Positions 43,497-53,243 are shown, counted from the first letter of the stretch. The stretch is DNA of 64,000 nucleotides from Pseudomonas sp. UBA1879 (GCF_002338065.1 NZ_DDHJ01000004.1:62001-126000), one strand, 5' to 3'. A program made the numbers and translations. Notes: a model not told the origin generated them from the sequence alone.

Positions 43497-44891
43497 ATGG
43501 ATGACCACGGACGCACCCCTTCCTCTAACCAGCCAATCCTTTATGTACTCGATACCAACGTATTGATTCACGATCCAAACGCGCTGCTGAATTTCGAAGA
43601 ACATCACGTTGCACTCCCCATGACGGTCCTGGAAGAACTGGACAAGCTCAAGGCGGGCAAGCACTCGGTCGCCGCAGAATGCCGCCAGGCGATCCGGTTG
43701 ATCGACAAGACACTCGGTGAAGCGACCCCGGAGGAGGTCGAACGAGGCGTACCGATCGATCGCGGTACAGGTGTTTTCAAGGGTTATCTGTCCATCCTGA
43801 TGAACAAGCGCGAAGAGCCCAACAGCCTTCTGCCGGAGCATCTGAACGACAACATCATCATCAACCAACTCATCGACCTGCACGCACGCAAAAAGGAAAT
43901 GCGCATTGTGCTGGTCACCAAAGACATCAACATGCGCCTCAAGGCGCGTGCGTGCGGCATCGAAGCCGAGGACTACAGCACCGATCAGTTGGTCGACGAC
44001 GTGTCGATGCTGTCTCGCGGTTATCACACCATGACCGGTTCGTTCTGGGACCGCGTGAGCAAGGTCGATACTCGTCAGGATCACGGCCGTACCTGGCACA
44101 AAGTGCAGATGACCGAGCAAATTCCGTCGGTTCACATCAATGAGTTCATCATCGATGAGCAGGGCTTCGTCGGTTGGGTCAAAGGGGTCAAACCGGATGA
44201 GCTGCTGTTGCTGGACATGCACCAGGAACCGCTACTGCATCAGGAAGCCTGGGGCCTGAAGCCCCGTGACATTTATCAGGGCCTGGCGCTGTTCGCCTTG
44301 CTCGACCCGGATATTCACCTGGTCAACCTCTCCGGCGCTGCCGGTTCAGGCAAGACCATCCTCGCGCTGGCGGCTGCCATCGAGCAGACCATGGTCAGCA
44401 AACGCTATCGCCGCATCATCGCCACCCGTAGCGTGCAGGGCCTCGACCAGGAGATCGGCTTCCTGCCCGGCACCGAAGCGGAAAAAATGGAGCCATGGCT
44501 CGGCGCGATCACCGACAACCTGGAAGCGCTGCACATGGATGACGAAAACACCCATGGCAGTGTCGATTACATCCTCAGTAAAGTGCCGTTGCAGTTCAAA
44601 TCCCTCAACTACATACGGGGTCGCAGTTTTCAACAGAGTCTGATTCTGATCGACGAATGCCAGAACCTCACGCCGCACCAGATGAAAACCATCATCACCC
44701 GTGCCGGTGCCGGTTCCAAAGTGGTCTGTCTGGGCAACCTGGCGCAGATCGACACCCCTTATCTCTCAGCCACGAGTTCCGGGCTGACCTACCTGACGGA
44801 GCGCTTCAAAGATTTCCCGAATGGCGTGCACATTACCCTGCAAGGGGTTCCGCGCTCGATCTTGGCTGAGTACGCTGAGAGTCATTTGTAA
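43497..44891 (+). CDS. PhoH-family ATPase with N-terminal PIN domain
   Basis: 464 aa. Residues about 15-150 are a PIN nuclease domain (Y-V-L-D-T-N-V-L-I-H-D at the start and acidic residues later). The C-terminal half is a PhoH P-loop ATPase with Walker A G-A-A-G-S-G-K-T and Walker B L-I-L-I-D-E-C-Q-N-L-T. PIN-PhoH fusions (PhoH2) can act as RNA helicase/nucleases. GGTGAG precedes the ATG. A stand-alone gene; no linked antitoxin-like ORF is seen upstream. Confidence 0.93.
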   Translation: MDDHGRTPSSNQPILYVLDTNVLIHDPNALLNFEEHHVALPMTVLEELDKLKAGKHSVAAECRQAIRLIDKTLGEATPEEVERGVPIDRGTGVFKGYLSILMNKREEPNSLLPEHLNDNIIINQLIDLHARKKEMRIVLVTKDINMRLKARACGIEAEDYSTDQLVDDVSMLSRGYHTMTGSFWDRVSKVDTRQDHGRTWHKVQMTEQIPSVHINEFIIDEQGFVGWVKGVKPDELLLLDMHQEPLLHQEAWGLKPRDIYQGLALFALLDPDIHLVNLSGAAGSGKTILALAAAIEQTMVSKRYRRIIATRSVQGLDQEIGFLPGTEAEKMEPWLGAITDNLEALHMDDENTHGSVDYILSKVPLQFKSLNYIRGRSFQQSLILIDECQNLTPHQMKTIITRAGAGSKVVCLGNLAQIDTPYLSATSSGLTYLTERFKDFPNGVHITLQGVPRSILAEYAESHL

Positions 44892-44912
44892 TTAACGCCG
44901 CTGCTTAAACCT

Positions 44913-45000
44913 GCGGGAGCCGGCTTGCTGGCGAAAGCGTCCGACCAGACACCTCAAGGGTGAATGGTAAAACGCATTCGCCAGCAAGCCGGCTCCCACG
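44913..45000. repeat. REP-type inverted repeat
   Basis: GCGGGAGCCGGCTTGCTGGCG and CGCCAGCAAGCCGGCTCCCA face each other, the same subtype as the pair between algL and algI. It lies between the PhoH gene and moaC. Confidence 0.88.
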
Positions 45001-45042
45001 GCCTTCGGCCAGAAGCGGACGGTTGAGTCACTCCTGCGATTC

Positions 45043-45054
45043 ATTGTGTACAAT
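45043..45054. promoter_or_regulatory. Short palindrome with -10-like sequence upstream of moaC
   Basis: ATTGT-GT-ACAAT, an inverted repeat of five with a two-base centre, about 27 bp before the moaC GTG. TACAAT inside it resembles a -10 hexamer, so it may be a promoter, an operator, or both. Confidence 0.3.
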
Positions 45055-45080
45055 TACGACTCCTGTCCAGGAGTCATCCC

Positions 45081-45566
45081 GTGCTTACTCATCTCGATTC
45101 CCAAGGTCGCGCCAACATGGTCGACGTCACTGAAAAAGCCGTGACGTCCCGCGAAGCCGTGGCCGAAGCGCGTGTGCGCATGTTGCCCGAGACCCTGCAA
45201 ATGATCGTCGCCGGGGGCCATCCGAAAGGGGATGTGTTCGCCGTGGCGCGTATTGCCGGAATTCAGGCGGCGAAAAAAACCAGCGATCTGATACCTCTCT
45301 GTCACCCACTGATGCTGACCAGTGTGAAGGTCGAGCTGAACGCTGACGGTGCGGACACCGTTCACATCGTCGCCCGTTGCAAACTCGCCGGTCAGACCGG
45401 TGTGGAAATGGAGGCGCTGACCGCAGCAAGCGTGGCGGCTCTGACGATCTACGACATGTGCAAGGCGGTGGATCGCGGCATGGTCATCGAGCACGTTCGG
45501 CTGCTGGAAAAACTCGGCGGCAAGAGCGGGCATTTCGTGGCCGATGAAACGGTGGGCGCGTCATGA
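45081..45566 (+). CDS. moaC: Cyclic pyranopterin monophosphate synthase MoaC
   Basis: 161 aa. Second enzyme of molybdenum-cofactor synthesis, completing the MoaA-initiated GTP rearrangement. Conserved I-P-L-C-H-P-L, G-V-E-M-E-A-L-T-A-A-S-V-A-A-L-T-I-Y-D-M-C-K-A are present. The GTG start at 45081 aligns with E. coli MoaC and follows AGGAG. Overlaps moaD by four bases. Confidence 0.96.
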   Translation: MLTHLDSQGRANMVDVTEKAVTSREAVAEARVRMLPETLQMIVAGGHPKGDVFAVARIAGIQAAKKTSDLIPLCHPLMLTSVKVELNADGADTVHIVARCKLAGQTGVEMEALTAASVAALTIYDMCKAVDRGMVIEHVRLLEKLGGKSGHFVADETVGAS

Positions 45567-45814
45567 GCATTCACGTAGAGGTTCAATTCTTTGCCCGTTT
45601 TCGCGAGACGCTGAGCACTGAAAGCGAGAAACTCGAAGGCGAATTCGCGACCATCGACGCCGTGCGTCAGCATTTGCTGCAACGGGGCGGGGTGTGGGAC
45701 GTGTTGAGCGAGCAGGGCATCATGTGCGCGCGTAACCACGAGCTCTGTTCATTGAACGAGCCTGTCGCACAGGGCGACGAAGTCGCCTTCTTTCCGACCG
45801 TGACCGGAGGTTGA
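45563..45814 (+). CDS. moaD: Molybdopterin synthase small subunit MoaD
   Basis: 83-aa ubiquitin-like sulphur carrier ending in the required Gly-Gly (F-P-T-V-T-G-G). Forms molybdopterin synthase with MoaE. Translationally coupled to moaC. Confidence 0.95.
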   Translation: MSIHVEVQFFARFRETLSTESEKLEGEFATIDAVRQHLLQRGGVWDVLSEQGIMCARNHELCSLNEPVAQGDEVAFFPTVTGG

Positions 45815-45816
45815 GC

Positions 45817-46266
45817 ATGGCCATTCGCGTGCAGGCCGCTGGGTTCGACCCGGGGGCTGAAGTCAACGCCATGCACGATGCCAACGTGGGCGTCGGTGCC
45901 GTGGTGAGCTTCGTGGGGTACGTGCGTGATTTCAACGATGGCCGAGAAGTGTCGGGAATGTTCCTCGAGCACTATCCGGGCATGACCGAAAAGGCGCTGG
46001 GCAAGATTGCTGACGAAGCCCGGCTTCGCTGGCCGTTGCTCAAACTTGAGGTGCTGCATCGCGTAGGGGCGCTGGAGCCGGGCGAGCCGATCGTGTTTGT
46101 CGGCGTGGCCAGTGCTCATCGCCAGGCGGCGTTCGAAGCCTGCGATTTCGTGATGGATTATCTGAAAACCCGAGCGCCTTTCTGGAAGAAAGAAAACACC
46201 GCGGAAGGCCCACGTTGGGTGGAAGGGCGGGAGAGCGATCACCGGGCGGCGGATCGCTGGAAATAA
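45817..46266 (+). CDS. moaE: Molybdopterin synthase large subunit MoaE
   Basis: 149 aa. Converts precursor Z to molybdopterin with MoaD. Motifs G-A-V-V-S-F-V-G-Y-V-R-D, L-E-H-Y-P-G-M-T, H-R-V-G-x-L and F-W-K-K-E are typical. The ATG at 45817 is preferred: GGAGG ends six bases before it. Confidence 0.95.
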   Translation: MAIRVQAAGFDPGAEVNAMHDANVGVGAVVSFVGYVRDFNDGREVSGMFLEHYPGMTEKALGKIADEARLRWPLLKLEVLHRVGALEPGEPIVFVGVASAHRQAAFEACDFVMDYLKTRAPFWKKENTAEGPRWVEGRESDHRAADRWK

Positions 46267-46293
46267 GGCTTCACAGCTGGACGCCGATACTGG

Positions 46294-46325
46294 CCTGTGG
46301 GAGCCAGCAAGCCGACTCCCACAGG
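46294..46325. repeat. Perfect 10 bp hairpin between convergent moaE and rhlB
   Basis: CCTGTGGGAG and CTCCCACAGG with a 12 bp loop containing CAGCAAGCCGA. A shortened REP pair; it may end transcription from both sides. Confidence 0.8.
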
Positions 46326-46335
46326 TCAGCGGCCG

Positions 46336-47805
46336 TTATTCGGATTCGGCGGCAGGCTGTGCCTTCGATTTGCGCACAACAGCCCTGAGCAGCTCGGTCG
46401 GCGGCATTTCGCAGCTGATCTTGCGGCCCAACTTCTCTTCGATGGACGGCAACTGATACGAGTCGTCCTCACCCGCGAAGCTGATCGACACACCGTCCGC
46501 GCCAGCACGGCCCGTTCGGCCAATGCGATGCACGTAGTCGTCCGGCACTTCCGGTAGAGTGAAGTTGATCACGTGGCTGATGCCGTCGATGTGAATCCCG
46601 CGACCGGCAACATCCGTGGCCACCAGCACGCGAATCTTGCCTTCTCGGAAGCCTTCCAGCGTCTTGATGCGTTTGTGCTGCGGGACATCGCCCGACAACT
46701 GCGCGGCATTGACGCCATCACGCACCAGCCGCTCCTCGATCCGGCGTACTTCGTCCTTACGGTTGGCGAACACCATCACCCGCGACCAGCCGTTGTCATT
46801 GATCAGGTTGTACAGCAGCTTGTATTTGTCCGCCGCAGCGACCGCATAGATGTGCTGCTCGACGTTATCGCTGGCGACGTTTTCGGCTTCGATTTCGACG
46901 ATCGCCGGATCGGTGGTCCACTGCTTCGCCAGGTTCATCACGTCATCGGTGAACGTTGCAGAAAACAACAGCGTCTGACGCTCGCCCTTGTGCGGCGTCT
47001 GACGAATGATCGAGCGCACCTGTGGGATGAAACCCATGTCCAGCATGCGGTCGGCTTCGTCCAGTACCATCACTTCGACCATGTCCAGATGCACTTCGCC
47101 ACGTTGATTGAAGTCCAGCAGGCGGCCAGGGGTGGCAACGAGGATGTCGCAGTGACGGGCTTCAAGCTGCTTGAGCTGCTTGTCGAAATCCATGCCGCCG
47201 ACAAAGGTCATGACGTTGAGATCGGTGTACTTGGTCAGCGCGGCGGCGTCTTTGGCGATCTGCACCACCAACTCACGGGTCGGCGCGATGATCAGCGCCC
47301 GGGGTTCGCCCATGTAGCGTTCTTTTGGCGGGGGAGTCTGAGTCAGCTGAGTGATGATCGAGATCAGAAACGCAGCTGTCTTGCCAGTGCCGGTCTGGGC
47401 GCGACCGATGGCATCTTTGCCCTTGAGCGTGAAGCCCAGAACACCTGCCTGAATCGGCGTGCAGTAGGGAAAGCCAAGGTCCTGAATCGCGTGCATCAGT
47501 TCCGGTGCGAGGGGGAAATCATGAAAGCGCGTCTTGCCTTCCTGAGGTTCCACTACAAAGTCTTCAATCTTCCACGGCACCACGACAGGTTTGGGCGCGC
47601 GTTCGCGCCGTGGGCGCTCGGCCTTGGGGCGTGATGGCGTGGAGGGGTCGCCAGCATGCGATGGCGCGGGTGCAGCCACCGCTGTGGTGGTTTCCTGAAA
47701 AGCGCTTTCAGTCGGACGGGGGGAGGCGGGGAGAGGCGCAGCGGGCGCGAGCGACTCAGCCTCGCTTTTTCCGAACATTTTTTTAAGTGCTTTGAGCACG
47801 GTCAT
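46336..47805 (-). CDS. rhlB: DEAD-box ATP-dependent RNA helicase RhlB
   Basis: 489 aa. Helicase core with Q-motif region (F-P-Y-C-T-P-I-Q), Walker A A-Q-T-G-T-G-K-T, D-E-A-D, S-A-T and H-R-I-G-R-T-G-R. Ahead of it lies a disordered N-terminal region of about 90 residues rich in Ala, Pro and Arg. The short C-terminus and overall sequence fit RhlB, which unwinds structured RNA for mRNA decay. Confidence 0.9.
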   Translation of the reverse strand: MTVLKALKKMFGKSEAESLAPAAPLPASPRPTESAFQETTTAVAAPAPSHAGDPSTPSRPKAERPRRERAPKPVVVPWKIEDFVVEPQEGKTRFHDFPLAPELMHAIQDLGFPYCTPIQAGVLGFTLKGKDAIGRAQTGTGKTAAFLISIITQLTQTPPPKERYMGEPRALIIAPTRELVVQIAKDAAALTKYTDLNVMTFVGGMDFDKQLKQLEARHCDILVATPGRLLDFNQRGEVHLDMVEVMVLDEADRMLDMGFIPQVRSIIRQTPHKGERQTLLFSATFTDDVMNLAKQWTTDPAIVEIEAENVASDNVEQHIYAVAAADKYKLLYNLINDNGWSRVMVFANRKDEVRRIEERLVRDGVNAAQLSGDVPQHKRIKTLEGFREGKIRVLVATDVAGRGIHIDGISHVINFTLPEVPDDYVHRIGRTGRAGADGVSISFAGEDDSYQLPSIEEKLGRKISCEMPPTELLRAVVRKSKAQPAAESE

Positions 47806-47914
47806 CTCATCGATTGATTAAGGAATGTACGCCGGGCAGTGTAATGCAAGAATCGGGCGCGGCGTAGTGCCATACCAAATTCGCCTGACAAAAGAAAGGA
47901 TCAAAACAGGCTGC

Positions 47915-48571
47915 TTAACGCAGCCGATCCGCTAGCCAGACGCCTATGTCATCGATTTCCTGCGGTAACACTTCATGGCCCATTGGGTACTCTTGCCATG
48001 TCGCGGTGACGCCCTGCGCCTTCAAATGTTCATAAGCGGTTCGCCCCATCGGGTTTTTCACGACCTCATCATGCTGCCCATGCAGGCAATAGGCTGGAAT
48101 GCGCTGCTGACTGGCCGAAAGGTGCATGTCATCGCTGAAGGTCGGCGCGTAGGTCGAGAGTGCAAGAACCCCGCCCAGTGGGCCTTCCCAACGTAAATAC
48201 GCCGTGTGCAGCACCACCGCGCCACCTTGCGAAAACCCGGCGAGAAAGATTCTCGCAGGGTCAATGCCGCTGTCTCGTTGGGCTTCGATCAGGGCAAGAA
48301 CCCGCTGCGCTGACCCCTCCAGTTGATCGCGATCAATCGCACGGGCCGGGCTCATGGCCTTGATGTCGTACCAACTGGGCATCTCATAACCGCCGTTTAC
48401 GGTGACGGCCCGCGTGGGAGCTTGCGGAAGAACGAAGCGTGTAGAGACCAACGATTGCTGGAGTGCTTCGGCCACCGGCATGAAATCGTAGCGGTCGGCA
48501 CCCAGGCCGTGCAGCCAGATAACGCAGGCATCAGCCGGTTTTTCGGGCTCGATGATCAAGGGTTCGCTCAT
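47915..48571 (-). CDS. Carboxylesterase (alpha/beta hydrolase)
   Basis: 218 aa, cytoplasmic. Nucleophile elbow G-F-S-Q-G-G, acid in H-G-Q-H-D-E-V-V and His in M-G-H-E-V. The oxyanion-hole segment W-L-H-G-L-G-A-D matches the EstB/carboxylesterase II (acyl-protein thioesterase-like) family of Pseudomonas. Natural substrate not known. Confidence 0.92.
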   Translation of the reverse strand: MSEPLIIEPEKPADACVIWLHGLGADRYDFMPVAEALQQSLVSTRFVLPQAPTRAVTVNGGYEMPSWYDIKAMSPARAIDRDQLEGSAQRVLALIEAQRDSGIDPARIFLAGFSQGGAVVLHTAYLRWEGPLGGVLALSTYAPTFSDDMHLSASQQRIPAYCLHGQHDEVVKNPMGRTAYEHLKAQGVTATWQEYPMGHEVLPQEIDDIGVWLADRLR

Positions 48572-49059
48572 GTGCGCTCCATAAGTGTGCAGGCGATTGA
48601 GTGGATTGCCTCGGCTCGGTGCGCCGCTGATGGCATAAATGAAAGAAGATGTCGCAAGGTTACAAGTTTTCTACTTGACCTGTCGCTAATTCGAGTTCGC
48701 CACCATGGTGGTACGCGCTTTGCTACAAAACCGTCGGAGTGAAGGCGCTCACCTTGGGCGGTAACACTACTAGGCTATGCATCACGCAGCCCTAGTGTTA
48801 CGCCGAGGCAGCATGGAGTCCATCGTCAGGATCTCCGGCACGATTCGCCCCGTACCTCTGGGTGCAGGGACATCACGGGGCTTCAGTCCACTTGAACCTG
48901 CCAATCCGATGACGCTGAGTGCGGAATACTTCGCGTCGGTCGCGGATCAAGGTTCAAACGTCGCGTGACCCAAAAACAAGCCAGCACGGGTCATGAATGC
49001 CTCACAAGGGTGCGACGGGCTAAAGCTCCCACACAACAAAGAGCAAACTGGAGGTTTGA
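48572..49059. other. Intergenic region upstream of aapJ
   Basis: 488 bp with no gene I can support. A short open frame at 48777-48968 lacks a good ribosome site and known domains. It contains a 9+9 inverted repeat, GTAACACTA at 48761-48769 and TAGTGTTAC at 48793-48801, with a 23 bp loop, which could be a regulator site or a hairpin. GGAGG precedes the aapJ ATG. Confidence 0.5.
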
Positions 49060-50091
49060 ATGAAGATGTTGAAATCCACCCTGGCTGTAGTGGCCGCCGC
49101 AGCAGCGCTCGGTCTGACCGGTTTCGCTCAAGCGGGCGCCAAACTGGACGCCATTCAGAAGAAAGGCTTCATCCAGTGCGGCGTGAGTGACGGTCTGCCA
49201 GGTTTCTCGGTACCGGACAAAAGCGGCAAGATCCAAGGTATCGACGCTGACTTCTGCCGCGCTGTTGCCGCTGCTGTCTTCGGTGATGCGACCAAGGTGA
49301 AATTCAGCCAGCTGAACGCCAAAGAGCGCTTCACCGCGCTGCAATCGGGCGAGATCGACATCCTCTCGCGTAACACCACCTGGACCAGCTCCCGCGACGC
49401 GAGCATGGGTCTGGAATTCCCTGGCTTCGTCACCTACTACGACGGCGTTGGCTTCCTGGCCAACAACAAGCTGGGCGTGAAAAGTGCCAAGGAACTGGAC
49501 GGTGCGACCATCTGTATTCAGGCTGGTACTACCACTGAGCTGAACGTCTCCGACTACTTCCGCGCCAACAATCTGAAATACACCCCGATCACCTTCGACA
49601 CCTCCGACGAAAGCGCCAAGTCGCTGGAATCCGGCCGTTGCGACGTGCTGACTTCCGACAAATCCCAGCTGTACGCACAACGCTCCAAGCTGGCTTCGCC
49701 GAAAGACTACATCGTTCTGCCTGAAACCATCTCCAAGGAGCCTCTGGCACCGGTTGTGGCCCGTGGCGATGATGAGTGGACCTCCATCGTTCGCTGGGTT
49801 GGCTACGCACTGTTGAACACCGAAGAAGCGGGCATCACTTCGAAGAACGTCGAGGCGGAAGCCAAAGCCACCAAGAACCCGGACGTCGCTCGTCTGCTGG
49901 GTGCTGATGGCGAGTACGGCCCTCAGCTGAAACTGCCGAAGGACTGGGTCGTCAAGATCGTTGCTCAAGTCGGTAACTACGGCGAAATCTTCGAGAAGAA
50001 CCTGGGCAAATCCACGCCTCTCGAAATCGACCGTGGCCAGAACGCTCTGTGGACCAACGGCGGCATCCAGTACGCGCCACCTGTACGTTGA
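49060..50091 (+). CDS. aapJ: General L-amino acid ABC transporter, substrate-binding protein
   Basis: 343 aa with signal peptide ending G-F-A-Q-A. Periplasmic binding protein family 3. F-I-Q-C-G-V-S, G-I-D-A-D-F-C-R-A-V-A and N-A-K-E-R-F-T-A-L-Q-S-G-E-I-D are as in AapJ. It delivers amino acids to the AapQM permease. First of four co-directional genes. Confidence 0.94.
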   Translation: MKMLKSTLAVVAAAAALGLTGFAQAGAKLDAIQKKGFIQCGVSDGLPGFSVPDKSGKIQGIDADFCRAVAAAVFGDATKVKFSQLNAKERFTALQSGEIDILSRNTTWTSSRDASMGLEFPGFVTYYDGVGFLANNKLGVKSAKELDGATICIQAGTTTELNVSDYFRANNLKYTPITFDTSDESAKSLESGRCDVLTSDKSQLYAQRSKLASPKDYIVLPETISKEPLAPVVARGDDEWTSIVRWVGYALLNTEEAGITSKNVEAEAKATKNPDVARLLGADGEYGPQLKLPKDWVVKIVAQVGNYGEIFEKNLGKSTPLEIDRGQNALWTNGGIQYAPPVR

Positions 50092-50157
50092 TTGACCTGT
50101 GTCCGGCTGCGTACCCCGCAGCCGGGCGCTTCGTTGCATTTTCTCTGGGGCACTCCC

Positions 50158-51339
50158 ATGCAAAATCAGATCAGCGCACCCAAGCAGAGGCTATCCCTCA
50201 GCGATCCAAAAGTGCGTGCGTGGCTATTTCAGATAATCACGGTTATCGCCGTAGTCGCGATGGGTTGGTATCTGTTCGATAACACCCAAACCAACCTGCA
50301 ACACCGGGGTATTACCTCAGGTTTCGGTTTCCTGCAAAACAGCGCCGGTTTCGGCATCGCGCAGCACCTGATTCCTTTTACGGAGTCGGACTCGTACGCG
50401 CGCGTGTTCCTCATCGGTTTGCTCAACACCCTGCTGGTGACGTTCATCGGCGTGATTCTCGCGACCCTGCTCGGCTTCATCGTCGGCGTGGCGCGGCTGT
50501 CTAACAACTGGATCATCAACAAGCTGGCGACGGTTTACGTTGAAGTCTTCCGTAACATTCCGCCATTGCTGCAGATCCTGTTCTGGTACTTCGCCGTGTT
50601 CCTGACGTTGCCAGGTCCACGTGCCGCTCACGGCTTTCTGGGTTCGTTCTTCGTCAGCAGCCGGGGTCTGAACATGCCGGCGGCGATCACCAACGACGCC
50701 ACCTGGCCGTTCGTGATCAGCATCGTGGTGGCCATCGTCGCTATTGTGGTCATGGCCAAATGGGCGAACAAACGCTTCGAAGCGACGGGCGTCCCTTTCC
50801 ACAAATTCTGGGCAGGCTTGGCCCTGTTCATCGTGATCCCGGCGCTGTGCGCGGCGATCTTCGGCGCGCCGGTGCATTGGGAAATGCCGGTGCTCAAGGG
50901 TTTCAACTTCGTCGGCGGCTGGGTATTGATCCCTGAACTGCTTGCGTTGACCCTGGCACTGACGGTCTACACCGCCGCGTTCATCGCGGAAATCGTGCGT
51001 TCGGGCATCAAGTCCGTCAGCCACGGCCAGACCGAAGCGGCTCGCTCGCTGGGCCTGCGCCCCGGTCCGACCCTGCGCAAGGTCATCATCCCACAAGCCC
51101 TGCGGGTGATCATTCCGCCGCTGACCAGCCAATACCTCAACCTGGCGAAGAACTCTTCGCTGGCCGCCGGTATCGGTTATCCGGAAATGGTTTCGTTGTT
51201 CGCCGGTACGGTATTGAACCAGACCGGTCAGGCCATCGAAGTCATTGCCATCACCATGAGCGTCTACCTGGCGATCAGCATCAGCATTTCGCTGCTGATG
51301 AACTGGTACAACAAGCGCATTGCGCTGATTGAGCGGTGA
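50158..51339 (+). CDS. aapQ: General L-amino acid ABC transporter, permease
   Basis: 393-aa inner-membrane permease with the EAA-loop T-E-A-A-R-S-L-G-L-R-P-G-P-T near the C-terminus. The ATG at 50158 is chosen because the in-frame region before it has no similarity. Pairs with AapM. Confidence 0.94.
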   Translation: MQNQISAPKQRLSLSDPKVRAWLFQIITVIAVVAMGWYLFDNTQTNLQHRGITSGFGFLQNSAGFGIAQHLIPFTESDSYARVFLIGLLNTLLVTFIGVILATLLGFIVGVARLSNNWIINKLATVYVEVFRNIPPLLQILFWYFAVFLTLPGPRAAHGFLGSFFVSSRGLNMPAAITNDATWPFVISIVVAIVAIVVMAKWANKRFEATGVPFHKFWAGLALFIVIPALCAAIFGAPVHWEMPVLKGFNFVGGWVLIPELLALTLALTVYTAAFIAEIVRSGIKSVSHGQTEAARSLGLRPGPTLRKVIIPQALRVIIPPLTSQYLNLAKNSSLAAGIGYPEMVSLFAGTVLNQTGQAIEVIAITMSVYLAISISISLLMNWYNKRIALIER

Positions 51340-51349
51340 GGAAACGCGC

Positions 51350-52447
51350 ATGACATCCCATACTTTCAAACCCGATATGCCGCCGCCGAGCAAAGTCTTC
51401 GGCCCGGTGGCATGGATGCGCCAGAACCTGTTCTCGAACTGGATCAACACCCTGTTGACCCTGTTCGCGATCTACCTGATCTGGCTGGTCGTCCCGCCGC
51501 TGTTGAGCTGGACGATTTTCGACGCCAACTGGGTTGGCACCACGCGCGCTGACTGCACCAAGGCCGGTGCCTGCTGGGTCTTCATCGAACAGCGCTTTGG
51601 CCAGTTCATGTACGGCTATTACCCACAGGAGCTGCGCTGGAGGGTCGACCTGACCGTGTGGCTGGCGATCATCGGCGCGGCGCCGCTGTTCATCAAGGCC
51701 ATGCCACGCAAAGCGATCTATGGCCTGAGCTTCCTGGTCATCTACCCGATTGTTGCGTTCTTCCTGCTGCATGGCGGCCTCTTCGGCATGACCGAAGTCG
51801 CGACCAGCCAGTGGGGCGGCCTGATGCTGACGTTGGTGATCGCCACGGTCGGTATCGCTGGCGCGCTGCCGCTGGGCGTGATTCTGGCACTGGGGCGTCG
51901 TTCCGATCTGCCGGCGATTCGCGTGCTCTGCGTGACCTTCATCGAGTTCTGGCGCGGCGTGCCGCTGATTACCGTGCTGTTCATGTCGTCGGTGATGCTG
52001 CCGTTGTTCCTGCCCGAAGGCATGAACTTCGACAAATTGCTGCGCGCGCTGATCGGCGTGATCATGTTCCAGTCGGCCTATGTGGCCGAGGTGGTCCGTG
52101 GCGGCATGCAGGCCATTCCGAAAGGCCAATATGAAGCGGCTGCGGCCATGGGCCTGGGCTACTGGCGTCGCATGGGCCTGGTGATTTTGCCGCAAGCCCT
52201 GAAGCTGGTGATTCCGGGTCTGGTGAACACGGTGATTGCGCTGTTCAAGGACACCAGCCTGGTGATCATCATCGGTCTGTTCGACCTGCTCAACAGCGTC
52301 AAGCAAGCCGCCGCCGATCCGAACTGGCTCGGCATGGCCACCGAGGGCTACGTCTTCGCGGCCTTGGTGTTCTGGATCTTCTGTTTCGGCATGTCCCGCT
52401 ACTCCATGCACCTGGAGCGTAAGTTGGACACAGGCCACAAGCGTTAG
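51350..52447 (+). CDS. aapM: General L-amino acid ABC transporter, permease
   Basis: 365-aa inner-membrane permease; EAA-loop Y-E-A-A-A-A-M-G-L-G-Y-W. Starts 10 bp after aapQ with GAGGAA upstream. A large loop with C-T-K-A-G-A-C lies between the first helices, as in AapM. Confidence 0.94.
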   Translation: MTSHTFKPDMPPPSKVFGPVAWMRQNLFSNWINTLLTLFAIYLIWLVVPPLLSWTIFDANWVGTTRADCTKAGACWVFIEQRFGQFMYGYYPQELRWRVDLTVWLAIIGAAPLFIKAMPRKAIYGLSFLVIYPIVAFFLLHGGLFGMTEVATSQWGGLMLTLVIATVGIAGALPLGVILALGRRSDLPAIRVLCVTFIEFWRGVPLITVLFMSSVMLPLFLPEGMNFDKLLRALIGVIMFQSAYVAEVVRGGMQAIPKGQYEAAAAMGLGYWRRMGLVILPQALKLVIPGLVNTVIALFKDTSLVIIIGLFDLLNSVKQAAADPNWLGMATEGYVFAALVFWIFCFGMSRYSMHLERKLDTGHKR

Positions 52448-52457
52448 GAGTTATGAG

Positions 52458-53222
52458 ATGAGTGAAGCGATCAAAAAGCCCCTGGGCGCCGAAGGCATGA
52501 TCCGGATGGAAGGCGTACACAAGTGGTACGGCCAGTTCCACGTGCTGAAAGACATCAACCTGAACGTGCGTCAAGGTGAGCGTATCGTTTTGTGCGGTCC
52601 GTCGGGCTCGGGCAAGTCGACCACCATTCGCTGCCTGAACCGTCTGGAAGAGCATCAGCAAGGTCGCATCGTGGTCGATGGCACTGAACTGACGTCGGAC
52701 CTGAAGCAGATCGAAACCATCCGCCGCGAAGTCGGCATGGTGTTCCAGCACTTCAACCTGTTCCCGCACCTGACCATCTTGCAAAACTGCACCTTGGCGC
52801 CGATGTGGGTGCGCAAGATGCCGAAGAAAAAAGCCGAAGAAATCGCCATGCACTACCTGGAGCGCGTGCGCATTCCAGAGCAGGCGCATAAATACCCGGG
52901 TCAACTGTCCGGCGGTCAGCAACAGCGTGTGGCCATCGCCCGTGCCCTGTGCATGAAGCCGAAAATCATGCTGTTCGACGAACCGACCTCAGCCCTCGAC
53001 CCGGAAATGGTGAAAGAGGTGTTGGACACCATGGTCGGCCTGGCGGAAGAAGGCATGACCATGCTCTGCGTGACCCACGAAATGGGCTTTGCCCGCACCG
53101 TGGCCAACCGCGTGATCTTCATGGACAAAGGCGAAATCGTCGAACAGGCCGCTCCGAACGACTTCTTCGACAACCCGCAAAGCGACCGTACAAAGCTGTT
53201 CCTCAGTCAGATTCTGCACTGA
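52458..53222 (+). CDS. aapP: General L-amino acid ABC transporter, ATPase
   Basis: 254 aa. Walker A G-P-S-G-S-G-K-S, signature L-S-G-G-Q-Q-Q-R, Walker B I-M-L-F-D-E-P-T-S-A-L-D-P. Powers AapQM. Ends the operon; a strong terminator follows 22 bp later. Confidence 0.96.
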   Translation: MSEAIKKPLGAEGMIRMEGVHKWYGQFHVLKDINLNVRQGERIVLCGPSGSGKSTTIRCLNRLEEHQQGRIVVDGTELTSDLKQIETIRREVGMVFQHFNLFPHLTILQNCTLAPMWVRKMPKKKAEEIAMHYLERVRIPEQAHKYPGQLSGGQQQRVAIARALCMKPKIMLFDEPTSALDPEMVKEVLDTMVGLAEEGMTMLCVTHEMGFARTVANRVIFMDKGEIVEQAAPNDFFDNPQSDRTKLFLSQILH

Positions 53223-53243
53223 GTTAATAGCGGCTGTACCTAG

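Noticed and set aside
48777..48968. 63-codon open frame upstream of aapJ
   Set aside because: No ribosome binding site, no domain, and it overlaps an inverted repeat; more likely non-coding.
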